A stretch of DNA of 64,000 bases from Adineta steineri (lineage: Eukaryota; Rotifera; Eurotatoria; Adinetida; Adinetidae): contig CAJNOI010000045.1 in the NCBI GenBank assembly GCA_905250115.1, positions 124,001-188,000 of the forward strand, given 5' to 3'. The notes below the pieces were generated by a model. The model did not search any database, had not been told where the DNA came from, and saw only the letters and a program-made list of their open reading frames with translations. This document shows, one piece after another, positions 25,101 through 38,019 of the stretch (the stretch's first letter is position 1; each line of letters opens with the position of its first letter). The translations under genes were made by a program, and so were the position numbers.

Positions 25101-25703
25101 TTGGGTATTGATCAATTTTCAAATCAATAAACTGAATATTCCTATCATTGCTTTTCTTTTTTTTTTTTTACAAACAAATGATTTAAAATAGATAAAACAT
25201 TCCAATTATAGAAGAAAAACAAAGATATAATGCATGTTGATTAAAATTTATTATTTTGCTAAATATATATTTATTTAAAAAAAAAACTATGAAAGTTAAA
25301 TCTAGCTGCACGTTATTCTTTTTAAAATTAATAATTGATTAATTTAATATAAAACTTTAATTTGTAAAAATAGATTCCATTTGGTCCAGCAACACTTGGT
25401 TTTCATCCTGGTGGTCAATTCTTTCAACCAGCAACAATTTTACCACATCCATTACTTGCAACACATCCAGCAGGTAATCCATCATTTGCTCAACAACCAT
25501 TTGTTTTTACTACAACGAATAATCATCCTGGTCAAGCTCAACAATATTTTCATGCACATCCACAACCAAATTTTGCTTTTCCGTTTTTTTTTACTCCACC
25601 ATCAATGGGAACAAGTCCAGAATCGCCACTTTTTACTTATGCAACACCAACATCAACAACTACAGCAGTTACAGCTGCGGGTGGTACTACTTATTCAGGC
25701 TGA
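22105..25703 (+). CDS. A1CF/RBM47/SYNCRIP-type protein with three RRMs
   Basis: RNA-binding protein of the hnRNP R/Q - A1CF - RBM46/47 group, acting in splicing, mRNA stability or editing. Eight exons join in phase: 22105-22339, 22595-23151, 23198-23372, 23423-23538, 23590-23759, 24380-24581, 24716-24877 and 25374-25703. RRM1 has [10 protein letters not shown] and [11 protein letters not shown]2 has [10 protein letters not shown] and [11 protein letters not shown], followed by the family-typical [16 protein letters not shown]3 has [16 protein letters not shown] and DYAFVHF, then [23 protein letters not shown] before RRM1 is also diagnostic. The tail is Pro/Gln/Thr-rich low complexity, without the double-stranded RNA-binding domain of vertebrate A1CF. 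An in-frame stop just before ATG 22105 supports that start. RBM47 versus A1CF cannot be decided here. Confidence 0.9.
24971..24993 (+). other. Possible alternative (poison) mini-exon inside the RNA-binding protein gene
   Basis: Between exons 7 and 8, a sharp acceptor (TTATTTTCAG) is followed by about 23 bases and a GTAAGA donor. Entered in phase from exon 7, it encodes five residues and then TGA, truncating the tail. This could be regulated splicing or chance. Confidence 0.3.
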
Positions 25704-27375
25704 TAAACATAATCGCATATTTACATTGCATTAGTCTTCATTTTGTTGTTTTCGACGAGAATGAGAGTGATAGAGAGAAAAAGAGAAAGATAATATTAAT
25801 ATGTGCGTATTTCATCTATTATTTATATTTGTTGTTTTCTTTTCTTTTTTTTTCTTCATTTGTTTGTTTGTGGTTTTTTTTTCTCCTCTTTCCTCCTCTT
25901 TCTACGTCATTATTTCTCTATAAACACATTGTTTTCATTTTGACCCGGCTGAGCATTGACCGTGGTTGGTGTGTAAACAGTTTTCTTTCTTTTTTTTTTG
26001 GATTTATCTATCTATATATATATGTATGTGTGCAAAACAAAAACCTAGGGAAAATATGTGTATGCTTGGCATTGAATAAAAAACAAAAAGACTCGTTTTA
26101 TTAAAGAAAATTTTCAAAAAAAAATTTTTTTCTTCCATAAATTATAATTAGAATAGAAAAAAAATAAGAAGAGGAATGATGGTTAGAAGATAAATTTGTA
26201 CGGTCTGTCTTGGGATATTTTATAATAGATTGATAACATTTGACAGATACGAATGACATAAACAACTGTTGATTGACTGTAGAAAGTTCATATTACTTAA
26301 TATAGCAAAGGAATTTTATAAAAGCAATTGTTCGAGATAATTGATATCGTCAATATTGATAGATTTATTAAATTTCCTTACATAAAAAATTAGTATTATT
26401 CAATTACAATTATTGTCATACACTATTAACCGTTACTATCTTAGAATATATAAGAAACAAATTAAATATATATATTTATATCCGGGATCTGTATTATTAT
26501 TATTATTATTATGATTAGATCAGTTGATATTTATTTTTTGTTAATAATCTCTAGTAAGATAAGTATTATTACCTAGTTTGAATTTTTATCAAAACTTGTC
26601 TAATTAAGATAATCATAACATCATTATACAATGAATATCTATACTTACAGATAATAAAAATCCAATATATTCTACAGAAAGATAAATGAATCATTGGACA
26701 GTTACAAGAAAAAAACTGACATAATGTAACATATTATATCTCGAAGGGAGGAAAGAACGATAATTCATGTTAGTCTTAAATTTGATGGTTATTGATTGTA
26801 AAAATCTATTCATATTAGCAAATCTTTCAGCACATTTTTTTTCCTGATAAATATAAGAAGAAGAAAAAAAACTCTATTTTTATCTTCCAAAAAAAGCTTT
26901 GTTCTCTATGATTCTTCTATTGCTTGTCTAACGATAACAACGTGCTTGTAAAACCACCGTCACTGATGTCGTATAATCACAATCACAATAATAATATCTA
27001 TCGTCATCCGGTAGTAGAACCAAGGCCTCCTCCTATTCTATTCTTATTTTTCTGTTTTGTACATAGTTCGATATCATTGCGTTTCTATTCATACGCATGA
27101 CAGCGAAAGAAGAAGAAGAAGAAGAAGAAGAAAAAAGAAAGAAAAAGAAGACGAAGATATTTTCCTCGTCTTTTTGTACAGATAGTAAGAAAAGAATTGC
27201 TTGCCTTTTTTTTACACAAATGCTTGTTTTTTGGCTCTATTCTTAGGAATACGAACGCGCACAATATATAGGATATTCTCTGTAAAGACACATACAAACA
27301 CAGCAGTAATAACAACTGATGAATTTGTCGTCTCAGTAGTTTCGAGAAATAATAATAAAGATTTTGTATTCTTAT
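25704..27375. other. Intergenic region, A/T-rich with (GAA)n and (ATT)n microsatellites
   Basis: About 1.7 kb between the RNA-binding gene and the kinase gene. An ATT run lies near 26490-26512 and a GAA run near 27108-27152. The likely promoter of the first kinase isoform lies at the right end. No gene was seen. Confidence 0.5.
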
Positions 27376-30300
27376 ATGAAAAAAATGAATACGACACCAA
27401 GTCCTGGCTCTTTGAGTAAAGATAAAGTAGCCAGTACGTTTGGTATACAATTGAAAAGTAAAAACACAAATAAACAACAATCTGAACAATTATCAACTTC
27501 ATCGACTGCGATATCAACAACAACAACAACAACACCAACTAATATTGGAACATCAACCGTAACAAAAAATAAAACTGTGAGTGATTTTCGTTTACAAAAT
27601 GAATTAAATGGTATACAATTAAATACAAATACGAATCAACATTCGACTTCATCAAGAACATCAATATCAATAGGAAATTCTCTAGAAAATTCAACAAAAA
27701 GTAAGTCAAGTATTGGACTTGCATCGATAACAACTCTTGAAGAACGACGTAATTCATTAACTACGAATGATAATCATTCCACATTATTAAAACCTGTGAA
27801 ATTAACTCCATCAAATGAATCACTTTCGAAATCTTCATCATCATCAAATATTTTCTTACTATCAAAATCGCCTGATAGAATTGATAGATCCAGTTTATCA
27901 CCTGCTTCGAATAGTCGACGATCAAGTATATCCTCTGTAACACATCGAAGTATTTCACCAGAACCATCGTCACTTAACCTATCCAGTATAATAAAAACAT
28001 TTGAACAATCAATGTCTCCAGAACCATCTTCAATTAAACGAACAAGTATTACAAAAACAACGGATCAACCAGTATCACCAGAACCATCTTCGATGAAACG
28101 ATTAAGTATAACAAAAGCAACTGAACGATCAGTATCACCAGAATCATCTTCACTTAAACGAACAAGTATTGTGAAAACAATTGCTCAACCATTATCACCC
28201 GAACCATCCTCAATGAAACGATTAAGTATAACACAAACATCTGAACGATCAGTGTCACCAGAACCATCTTCAATTAAAAGAGCAAGTATAGCAAAAATAT
28301 TTGAACAACCAATGTCATCCGAACCATCTTCAGTTAAACGAACAAGTATAACAACAAAAACATCTGAACTACCAGTTTCATTAGAACCATCATCATCATC
28401 ATCAGTTAAACGAACAAGTATAACAAAACCAATGGAACGACCAATTTCACCAACAGCATCCACTAAACTACAAAGTATTCCAATAACTACATCTCCTAAA
28501 ACTGAAGCAGAAATTGAACATCAAAAAGATCAACCATTATATAAAAGACAACCAACAAAAACATTAGATAATGGTGCAATAATAATACATAAAAATAAAC
28601 ATCAACATGAACCTGTCACAACATCAACTATATTATTAACACGGTAGGAGTAAATTTATTTCTGTTATGTTTTTTTATGAGAGATTACCTTGGATTCTAC
28701 ACATTAGAAAGGTGACACTTATATATTCGAAAAGGACTTGTTTGTCATATATCTCTATGATTATTTAATCATGTGATTTTCTGTCGCACCTCCTCCTCCT
28801 CTCTCTCTCTCTCTCCAAGATATGTCCATTTGTCTGTCGTTAACATACAAAAACGCATTTTCTTCTCTCTGTCTGTGTCTCTGTCTCTCTCTCTCTCCCT
28901 TATTTTCTTTATACATGTCATATGATACTTTCCAATATACTGTTTTTTTCTTTTCTTTCGAAAGAAAAAAGCAACAAAGATAAATATAAAATATATATAC
29001 TTTCGATATCGAAAAGCAATAAATTTGTTCAATTTGCCGTCATCATCATTTCATAGAAAAGCCTTGACCTTGGCGTATGAATTAAGCATAATAATACGAC
29101 CTTTATTGACGAGCAATCGAGCGCACACTTGTATGTAATGACTCACATGAGAGAAAATCAATGTTGCAAACCAAATAAGAAAATATTGAAGGACATAGCT
29201 AGACACACGAAAAAGGTTTCATACTTTTCAAAAATCGAAATCAGCTGTTTGATGTATATATATATGAACTTGTTGATTTTCTTTTTTTTACGGTTTATCA
29301 AATATTTAAATAAATTTAAACTAAGATAAACGTTTATTACATATATATGTTATAAAATACATTTATGATATGTAAATATCGTCAAATACAAATGTCTCTT
29401 TAAATCATACTTTTTGTTTTTCGTTCTGTTTTTGCAGAGAATTATAAACTATTCTATTATTATTTAGAAAATTCATTTCTTTTCTTTTTTTTTTCATTCT
29501 TTCATTCTTTCTCTCTTTTTTTTGATACCTACACGCACATACGGTTGATTTCTCCTTCGAATAACCGACGAATACTTTCAAAAGAAATGTGCACATGAGG
29601 TTAAGATTGACACACATAAATGCACGTGTGTAATATGTTACGTATTTCTTCTTCTTCTTCTTCTCTTCTTCTTCTTCTTGTTCGTCTTTATTATTATTGT
29701 CGTCGTAGTTGATGATACCGATCAACATGGAGAGATGGCCGTTGCTGTAATAGTTTTTGCTGTTCTGTATTGAACATAAAAAGAAAAAGAGGAGAAAGAG
29801 AAAGAAGAAATATGTCATCATCAACGTTCATCCAGCGTTGGACATCCGTGAACGATTTAGCAACGACAACGAATAGTAACAATAATAAACAGTCAACTAC
29901 TTTTTTTTTACGACCTCAATTTGTGCCGCCACCGCCACCGCTGTCACGTCATCCCCCAACTTCGTCAACATCCTTAACATCTTCATCAGCATCAGCATTT
30001 TTTTTACGACCTTCACAATCATTGATCTCACTAGTCGAACCATCATCACTTCCTTCAAAATTTCGATGCCAACTATCTAAAACACAAACATCTTCATCTC
30101 GTGTTGCTAATATTATTCATCAATTTGAAAGTCAAACACGTTGTTCATCAATGAGTAATTCTTCTACGAAAGTATCTTCTCCAATTCGTAGTGTTTTTGT
30201 TAAACAATGGGAAGAAACACGTAAAACTGCAAATAATCTTCGAACACCACCTATTGTTATTCTTGATACTTCTTCTTCTTCTTCATCTTCTTCTTCTTGT

Positions 30301-32840
30301 GCGTCACCTATTCCATTTAATTCAAAAAAAACAAATAATCAAGCTGAACCAATAATTATCTGTGAAAGAATAACTAATCATAATAGGCCAATAATACCAC
30401 CACCTGTTAGTCCAAAAAGTCCTTTAGCAAAAACATGGTCTCATCTTAAATTAGTAGCACAACAACATATAGAAACAATTGAAAGTGATTCAGATTCAGC
30501 TATACATACACTTGTTACTGTATTAGAGAATAGTAATAATGATTGTGTAACATTATCACGTTCAAGTACAAGTGCAACAACAGATTCAACTTGTTCATCA
30601 ACATGTTCATCAACATCACCACCACGTTTTGCTCGTCCAACAATAGCTTCAACACAAAAACAACGTCATCTTATTTCAAATTCAAATTCATTTAAACGAA
30701 CAAATTCTCCTCCTTCACCAATATCAACATTTACACGAACAGTTTCGTCACCATTTAGTCCTGCTATTCTACCATTATTTTCAATTAATGAAGATCTTGA
30801 ACAGCAACCATCACAATCATCAACATTAGCAACATGTTATTGTTCATCAGATATTGATACAGTTGATGAATTATGTCAGTTATCAACTTCAGAAATAATT
30901 CTATCAGATACAACTTTATCACAAAATTCAATAACTATAAATACAAATTTACCATTAAGATACAAAAGAGATTCATTTATTCGTCTTTACGGGTAAAACA
31001 AAATATAGTTATTTATTTATATTAACTAACGCTTTAATTTACTAATCACATATTTAATAAACATAAGTAAGTAAATATCTATCAATCATAGAAATAAATC
31101 TTTTTCATAATTATGTGTGAATCATTCTATTAGAATTATTAATGTGTCATAAGATTCTTTTTTTTTCTTAGACGAATTATTTCATATGTATATTTGACTC
31201 ATACAGTAATCTCAAATATATGTCAGACAATACATTCTTTTCTTTTCTACTCCATACATATGATGTTTTGCTATGATATGTGTGTATCATATGCATTCTA
31301 TCTAGTATTTGTTTTATTTTTCTTCTTCTTCTTCTTCGTTTCATTTTTATAATAACGAATATTTCAATTACCTAAAAAAAAACTAAGATTTTGTTTTTAA
31401 TCTAGGCCTGACGTAATGCAACAACATGGTCATCATATAGCTCATGATGTTGTATTAGAAGATGGTAAATTATCTTGTCTTTAAAAATTAATTTTTATAC
31501 AAATATGTTTTAGATATTGATCCACCATTTTCGCCACGTGCTGTAACAGTAAAGAAAAATAAATTAATCACTGAAGAATATGAACTTATGGAAATCCTTG
31601 GAAGGTAAACAAAAACCGAAATTTTTAATTTTTCGAAAAAAAAATAATTTTTTTTAGAGGAAAATTTGGTGAAGTAAAAAAATGTCGTGAAAAATCTACT
31701 CAACATTTATTAGCTGCAAAATTTATTCAAATCAATAAAGAACAAGATCGTATTGAAGCATTAAATGAAATTGAAATAATGAAAGCACTTCAACATCCAC
31801 GTCTTTTACAATTATATGATGCTTTTGAAACAAAAGGAAATTTTTGTCTAGTTATGGAATTGTAAATATTATTATTATTCTAATGAAATTTCGAAAAAAA
31901 AACTAATAATAATTTCTTTTAGAATTAATGGTGGAGAATTATTTGAACGTGTTATTGATGATGATTTTATATTAACTGAACGTCTTTGTGAATTATATAT
32001 GATGCAAATATGTGAAGGTGTTAGTTTTATGCATTCATGTAATATAATTCATCTTGATATGAAGGTTTGATCATTTGAATTTAGAAAAAAAAGGGAATTC
32101 ATTTTATTTTAATTTAGCCGGAGAATATTTTATGTGTTAATCGTGATGGTCATCGAATAAAAATTATTGATTTTGGTTTAGCAAGAAAATTTGATCCAAC
32201 TAAACAATTAAAAGTTTTATTTGGTACACCAGAATTTGTTGCACCAGAAGTGATTAATTTTGATAGAGTTGGTTTTGGTACAGATATGTGGTCTGTTGGA
32301 GTTATTTGTTATGTTTTGTAAGTTAATTTTTTTCAAGAAATAATTCAAAAATTAAATTTATCGTTTTTGTAGATTATCTGGTTTAAGTCCATTTATGGGT
32401 GAAAATGATAATGATACATATGCAAATATAAATCGAGCTAATTATGATTTTGATGATGAAGCATTTACGGATATATCAGATGAAGCGAAAGATTTTATTT
32501 CAAAATTACTTGTTAAAGATAAAGAGTATGAATTGAATAATATTTATATTTATATGAAGAAAAGAAATTTTATTTGTTTTAGTAAACGTCTTCCATCACG
32601 ACAATGTCTTACACATCCATGGTTAACTCGTCGACCTAAATTAGTATCTACGCCAAGTGATGAAGAATCAGCTGAAAAGAAATTATCGACGAAGAAATTA
32701 CGTCGATTTGTTATACGACGACGTTGGCAGGTTTGGAAGAAAATTTATAAAAATGATATCGATTTATTCACTTTATTTTATTTTTTTAGAAAGCAGTTAA
32801 TGCTTTATTAGCATTACAACGTATGGGAATGACGTTGTGA
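27376..32840 (+). CDS. Myosin light chain kinase-type Ser/Thr kinase with two alternative first exons
   Basis: Calcium/calmodulin-dependent kinase of the MLCK group. Common exons are 31406-31464, 31514-31605, 31658-31861, 31923-32064, 32118-32317, 32373-32525, 32583-32730 and 32790-32840. The kinase reads ILGRGKFGEV (P-loop), LLAAKFIQI (Lys), IIHLDMKPENI (catalytic loop), IIDFGLAR (DFG), VLFGTPEFVAPEV and GLSPFMGENDNDT. A basic amphipathic calmodulin-binding segment follows (FVIRRRWQKAVNALLALQRM), ending the protein. The N-terminal part is one of two long single exons: 27376-28643, or 29812-30992. Each ends in a phase-2 GT donor that fits the same acceptor at 31406. No Ig or Fn3 domain precedes the kinase, unlike vertebrate smMLCK. 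Confidence 0.88.
27955..28446 (+). repeat. Eight 60-bp coding repeats in kinase exon 1a
   Basis: Eight copies of a roughly 20-residue unit, consensus SPEPSSxKRTSITKTxEQPV; units 7 and 8 carry one and three extra residues. Each unit offers a proline-directed SP site, and units 2-8 also have a basophilic K-R-x-S site. The unit count probably varies, and phosphorylation is likely (inference). Confidence 0.85.
28644..29811. other. Intron 1a and putative second promoter
   Basis: CT/GA microsatellites (about 28796-28816 and 28866-28898) and CTT runs (about 29646-29682) lead to ATG 29812, the start of alternative exon 1b. No acceptor leads into exon 1b in frame, so I read it as a separate first exon. 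Confidence 0.5.
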
Positions 32841-34241
32841 ATAAATGTAGGACACGACTCGATTCACTTTCTTTTTAAATATCTATTATTCGCACATATT
32901 TCCTCTTCGTTTCAATGTTTCTTTTTTGAGTCGCGCGTCTTTCACATATTGCTTATTGTATTACATATGATTATAATTATCATCATCAGTATATGATATT
33001 GTTTATTCGTTTTTTATTTTTTTATTTTTTTTTCTCGCTGTTGTTACCTGTGGTTCGATTCAATTTGTTCGCCCAGAGAATAGAGCGTGTGGGTGTAAGA
33101 TTTATCTTCTTCTTCTTCTTTTCTCTCTCTTTATTTGTGTGTGTGTACATTATACTTTTCTTCTTCTTCTTCTTCGTTTTTTTTCTTCTTCTTCATTATT
33201 ATAACTAATTCTGCTCTAAGACGGGAAACATCAAAGACTTATTTCGAGTTTATTTTATTGAAATCTAACCAATGACTATGAAAAGCAGATGGTTAATTAA
33301 GTTGATGATATAATAATTATCTGATGTAACATCGAAACGTAGTCAATTTTTCTCTTAAGGTAATCTATCATTGTCAAGAATGTAAAAGAGAAATGACTGA
33401 TATATTTTAGTGTAACTGTTAGCTGATAATATATATCGTTATGTGTTCATCTTTACTCTTAAGGATATTCAACATAACTATGATATGACATCAAACAAAA
33501 ACTATGTATAATTTTAATGAGAATATGATTTCTATCTGTTGTATGTCTATCAAGATATTAACGAAAAACCTATTAAAATAAAGAAAATGTGGTTGATAAT
33601 TATATGATAGGAACGAATGTATTATATAAGTTACCTAGTGATGATTGATTCTTAAAGGATCTTTCTTACTTGCGGGATAGGATATTCTATTACATCATCA
33701 TTGAGAGATGAAAATAAGATTTTAAATAATAGAATATCTGCTTATCTCACTTTTGTTGTCTATTTAATTAAGAGATGATTTTCAAGTTGAAATGACCTTA
33801 AACCATCAATTTATCTTCTTCTAACAGTCTAGATCAGACAAGAACCTTGTCCACTGATAGCATTAATTCGCGTTGAATATGATATTTGCTGATAAATTAA
33901 TGACAGAAAGGAAAAGCCTTGTGTAAAATAGTTCGAGAAAACTAAATAATTTAATTTGTCAATAGTATAATAAAATCAAAGATTGATTTTTCTTTTTTTC
34001 TTCGAAATTATGTCATCAATATCAACTAAATATTAACACTACACTTCATTTACATTATAATTGCATGTCAATGTATTAAACGCCCTTCATTCAGCATAGA
34101 GGTCATCGTTTTCTTTTCTCTTTATTAATATTGAGAATATCATTCTGTAGTTTATTGATTAAAATTTCATGAATATCAAAATCCAAAAAAAGAACGAAAA
34201 TTATATAAAAGAATTGAAAACACAAAAAAAAGAAAATTTAA
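32841..34241. other. Convergent intergenic region
   Basis: About 1.4 kb between the kinase stop and the stop of the minus-strand membrane protein. CTT-rich patches lie near 33105-33200. No gene was seen. Confidence 0.5.
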
Positions 34242-35406
34242 TCACACTTGTTTTGGAATATTATTGTCATCGATAGGTGTAACACTATTATCTATATCAC
34301 GTTTTGTAAATTTTCTACAACATGTTAAACATGGATCATTTCCACACATTAATACATGTGGTAGACCTGCTTTAATTGGTTTTCCTGTTTCAATTCTACC
34401 AGCGGCAATTCCATATTGTCCAGAAACAGGCATCCACCATAACCATCCATCATCACGTAAATTTGCCCATAAATAAAAAACTGAACCAATAAAATAAATA
34501 ATATCACCATTGTAATAAAGTGTATTTGATCCATATTGTTCTGGATGAGTTAAAATTTGAATATTATATGCTATATAAATAAATGAACTTAAAGTTGTTA
34601 AAAGATATGCAACTGTATCGGGATCATCTAATGTATAACCACGACCAATTGCTCGTGTATATGTTCGATACCATGACATTATCCTAAAAATAAATTTCAA
34701 ATTCGTTTTTTTTTGTTCTTATTAAATTTACCATCCGAATGAAGCAAATAATTCAACAAAAGCTGCAGTAGTTTCAATTTTATGAAGTGCTAATGTATGA
34801 TAACCAAATAAATCATCTTCTTCATATTGATACCAAATAGCACCCCATAAATATAATCCAGCTTCAATATGATTTAAATATTCAGGTATCATTATAAGAT
34901 CATTCCAACGATGATCTAGAAAATAAAATAAATAATTATACATATTATTATTATTATTACCTCTCCATGCCCACCAATACAATGAAGCAGAAATAAGATG
35001 TATAATTGCCAATGCTAGAAAATTGAACTAGTTTTAATATTAATAAATTAGAATCTAACTTACCGAGATACATTCGATTGGTGATGGATATACCTGTTTC
35101 TGTGTCTCCTTTTATTATTTCAGTTGTATTTGATACTAAAAGAGTATCATTACATATACAAACAAGCTCTTCAATAACTTCTTCTGCTGACCCGTTGAGC
35201 CATGGATCATAATCAATAACAAGAATACCAATTGCATAGAAAAGATAGACAAGATTAGCAAAAAAATATCGATTATAAAGAGATTTTTTAAAACAAATTG
35301 GGATACGTTTTTTAATTTGTTGCCATTTTAAAGCTTCCCAAATCGAATCAAATGATTCTAATTCATTAAATGGTGCAGTTGGATCATTTTCTTCGTCGTC
35401 AGCCAT
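34242..35406 (-). CDS. Unrecognised multi-pass membrane protein
   Basis: Four exons join in phase: 35406-35064, 35014-34961, 34915-34732 and 34683-34242. The protein is about 340 residues. The N terminus is acidic and cytosolic (MADDEENDPTAP). A TM segment (FFANLVYLFYAIGILVIDYD) is followed by a loop with N-glycosylation sites and two Cys, and further TM segments include LAIIHLISASLYWWAWRG, AGLYLWGAIWY, TVAYLLTTLSSFIYIAYNI and IIYFIGSVFYLWANL. It ends in a Cys-rich cytosolic tail (CGNDPCLTCCRK), which may be palmitoylated or bind metal. Trp and Tyr are frequent in the membrane part. I recall no named family with certainty. Confidence 0.75.
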
Positions 35407-35980
35407 TGAAATAGATTACTAATTATCAGAAAATAAGCATTGTTTTTCTTGTATAAATGTCAAAAAATAATAAACATTCACGTATGCAATTTGATCCAAA
35501 AGGTTTCAATTTTTATTTTACTATATAAAAAACTTCTGCTATTTAAATCATCTCAATTTTATTATCGTTAATTACAGTAAGATGTATCATAAAACGAACA
35601 GAACCCACATTCTTTTTATGTTAAGTGTTTGACTTCTCCTATTTTATATGACGGTTTATAAATTTTTACAAAAGAATTTTGTTTTTATCTTAAAAATGTA
35701 CTTTCGACGGTTATTTCTACGTAAAATATTGAATGAATTTGTATTGTCTGTCAATATTTAACATAGATTATTTTCTTTCTTAAAATAATTAATGTTTTAC
35801 AATGTACTTTTTCATTTCCGAAATTTCTTTTTCATATATAACTATTCTACAAATCCGATTTATACAAAAAGAAAATTTGTCTTTATCTTCTTTTGTCATA
35901 AATATACATCATTCAATAGTAATGTTATAAAAAAAACATTTTGTGTCTATATAACGAAAATTTAAAGAAATTGTTTTTTT
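35407..35980. other. Intergenic region between two minus-strand membrane genes
   Basis: AT-rich. It contains the promoter side of the multi-pass protein and the 3' flank of the innexin gene. Nothing else was seen. Confidence 0.5.
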
Positions 35981-37395
35981 TTATTTTGAGAAATTAAATC
36001 GATTTTTTAATAATTTTTCAGCAAGTTTAGATTTTTCTTCATAATTATTTATCCATATATCGATTAAATCTTCAAGACATTTTATAACTAATGGTTCACC
36101 AGCATGAGAATTAAGTAAATGAAGAAGAAATACACCATCACGTTGTAACCAAAAAATAAACTCTTTTCGTCGTTTCTTATCATCAAAAAAATCAATTTCA
36201 TGTTCTCTTTCAATTGCTTCCGTCGTCGTTGTCGTCGTTGTGATTACATTTGATGAAATTGGTATAGGTGGGCTTAAAGTTTGTTGTTTTTTCGCTTGAA
36301 TAGAATGAATAAGTTTACTAATAAAACGATAACGAGTAAAAAATGGTACATAAATATAAAATGAATAGATCAATGATATAACTGATATTAAAAATAGAAG
36401 AACAAACCAAATCCACATAGCAAAATAAATTTTTTCATAAAATATATTTATTAATAATATACACTAAAAACGAAAGAAAATATTATTTTTATTTTTATAT
36501 ATATATAAATTCTTACTTCAATTGTATAAAAATGATCTTGACCTAATTCTCGTATATGAAAATCACATAGTGTAACAAATGGAAATAATTGTTGATGTTG
36601 ATATGATAATTCTGTAATACGTTCACGTATTGATGAATGAAATAAATATTTCATTGTATCAAAACCAAATCGAACAAATCCATATTTTCCTGTTGATAAA
36701 ATTGTATCTAATAGAACAACTTGTACAATAATATTAATAATATAAATTAATTTTATTAGAAGATAAAGTATAACAAGATAATATGTATGATATCGAATAC
36801 GAAATGAAATATTTGGTAGAAGAAGTGGTGAAGATGTTGTTTGATGATTATCATCAGTAACATTTCGAAGTAATAATTTTTTTTTACATTGTGCTAATTG
36901 TCTACACATTAAATATCGTTCAATTTCTTTTGCAATTCGACGACTTATTTCTGGTTTATCATCAAATTTATTTCCTTGTTCAACGATTAAACCAGGATTT
37001 AAACCATTTCGTTTATAAAAACTTATCCATAACAAATGTGGTACTATAAAAAAAAATGCTTGAATTATATAAATAAATGGTAACCATTGATAATAATGTA
37101 ATGTATGTTGTAAACGTTCATGTTTATTCATTGGTAAACGTGTATAGGTTTGAGGATAAAAATATGTATTATTTAACCAACATAATGTTCGTGCAAATGA
37201 TGTATAACCATCAGTAAATTGAGCTGGTTGAACACAATGTATAGGATCAGCATAAAATTGAAGACTTGTTGATGCTATTGCAGAGATAATTAATACTGTA
37301 AATGTTATTTGATAATGAATTTGATCGGATAGAAAATCTTTATGTGTATCGATTTTAAGAAGACTACGACTTAATTTTAATATTGTATCAGCCAT
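35981..37395 (-). CDS. Innexin (gap-junction / hemichannel subunit)
   Basis: Innexins form invertebrate gap junctions and ATP-release hemichannels in the plasma membrane. Two exons are 37395-36517 and 36463-35981. Four TM segments are visible. Extracellular loop 1 holds the Cys pair of IHCVQPAQF and LCWLNN, and loop 2 holds Cys in FVTLCDF and in IECILLIN. The family marks YYQWLPF (start of TM2, YYQWVPF in most innexins), LFPFVTLCDFHIRELG and FYEKIY are present. The second loop-2 Cys is the first codon of exon 2, which supports the splice. The C-terminal cytosolic tail has a Thr run encoded by GTC/GTT repeats. The length of about 450 residues is normal for innexins. Confidence 0.93.
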
Positions 37396-37917
37396 TGTCT
37401 AAAACATAAAATATTTATGGTTAAATAAATTTCAATAAAAATATCTACATAAAGTTTGCTTAAATATTAGTTACTAGTACGTTATATAAATGTGTAAGTA
37501 TATACGCGTGTATGCGTTCTCTTTCCTGTCATAAATTGTCCTTCAACATTACATGCACATCACCATGGATTTAATAGTGATGCCTTCTAGTTGTAATCAC
37601 ATTTATATAAAACGACAATGTCAATAGTTTTACTATGAATTGACATTTGAACAGATGTTCTATCCGATTTGTATTTATTTCGAAGAGAGAACATGGTGAA
37701 AAATAAGATTCACTTCTCCTTTTTTTTTCTATACACATCAATATGCTGCTGCTGGGGAGTGACGAATAGAAAAGAAAATGATGCTCATATATATAATTAT
37801 ATAATACATGCTCTTTTTTTCCTTTTTCTCTTGACGAGAGGTGATGGTGATCGATTGACGGTAGTTATATTGTATAGTATGCTGCCGCACTTATTCCTTC
37901 TTTCTTTTCGTTTTTTT
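37396..37917. other. Region between innexin start and assembly gap
   Basis: Innexin upstream flank with T-rich stretches. No AspRS exon was found here, so the rest of that gene must lie inside the gap or be misplaced. Confidence 0.5.
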
Positions 37918-38017
37918 NNNNNNNNNNNNNNNNNNNNNNNNNNNNNNNNNNNNNNNNNNNNNNNNNNNNNNNNNNNNNNNNNNNNNNNNNNNNNNNNNNN
38001 NNNNNNNNNNNNNNNNN
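37918..38017. other. Assembly gap of 100 N
   Basis: Exactly 100 N, a conventional length for a gap of unknown size. A truncated AspRS gene begins directly after it. Confidence 0.99.
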
Positions 38018-38019
38018 AA

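Noticed and set aside
27085-27489. Minus-strand 134-residue frame
   Set aside because: It crosses a GAA microsatellite and the start of the kinase exon 1a and has no protein-like pattern.
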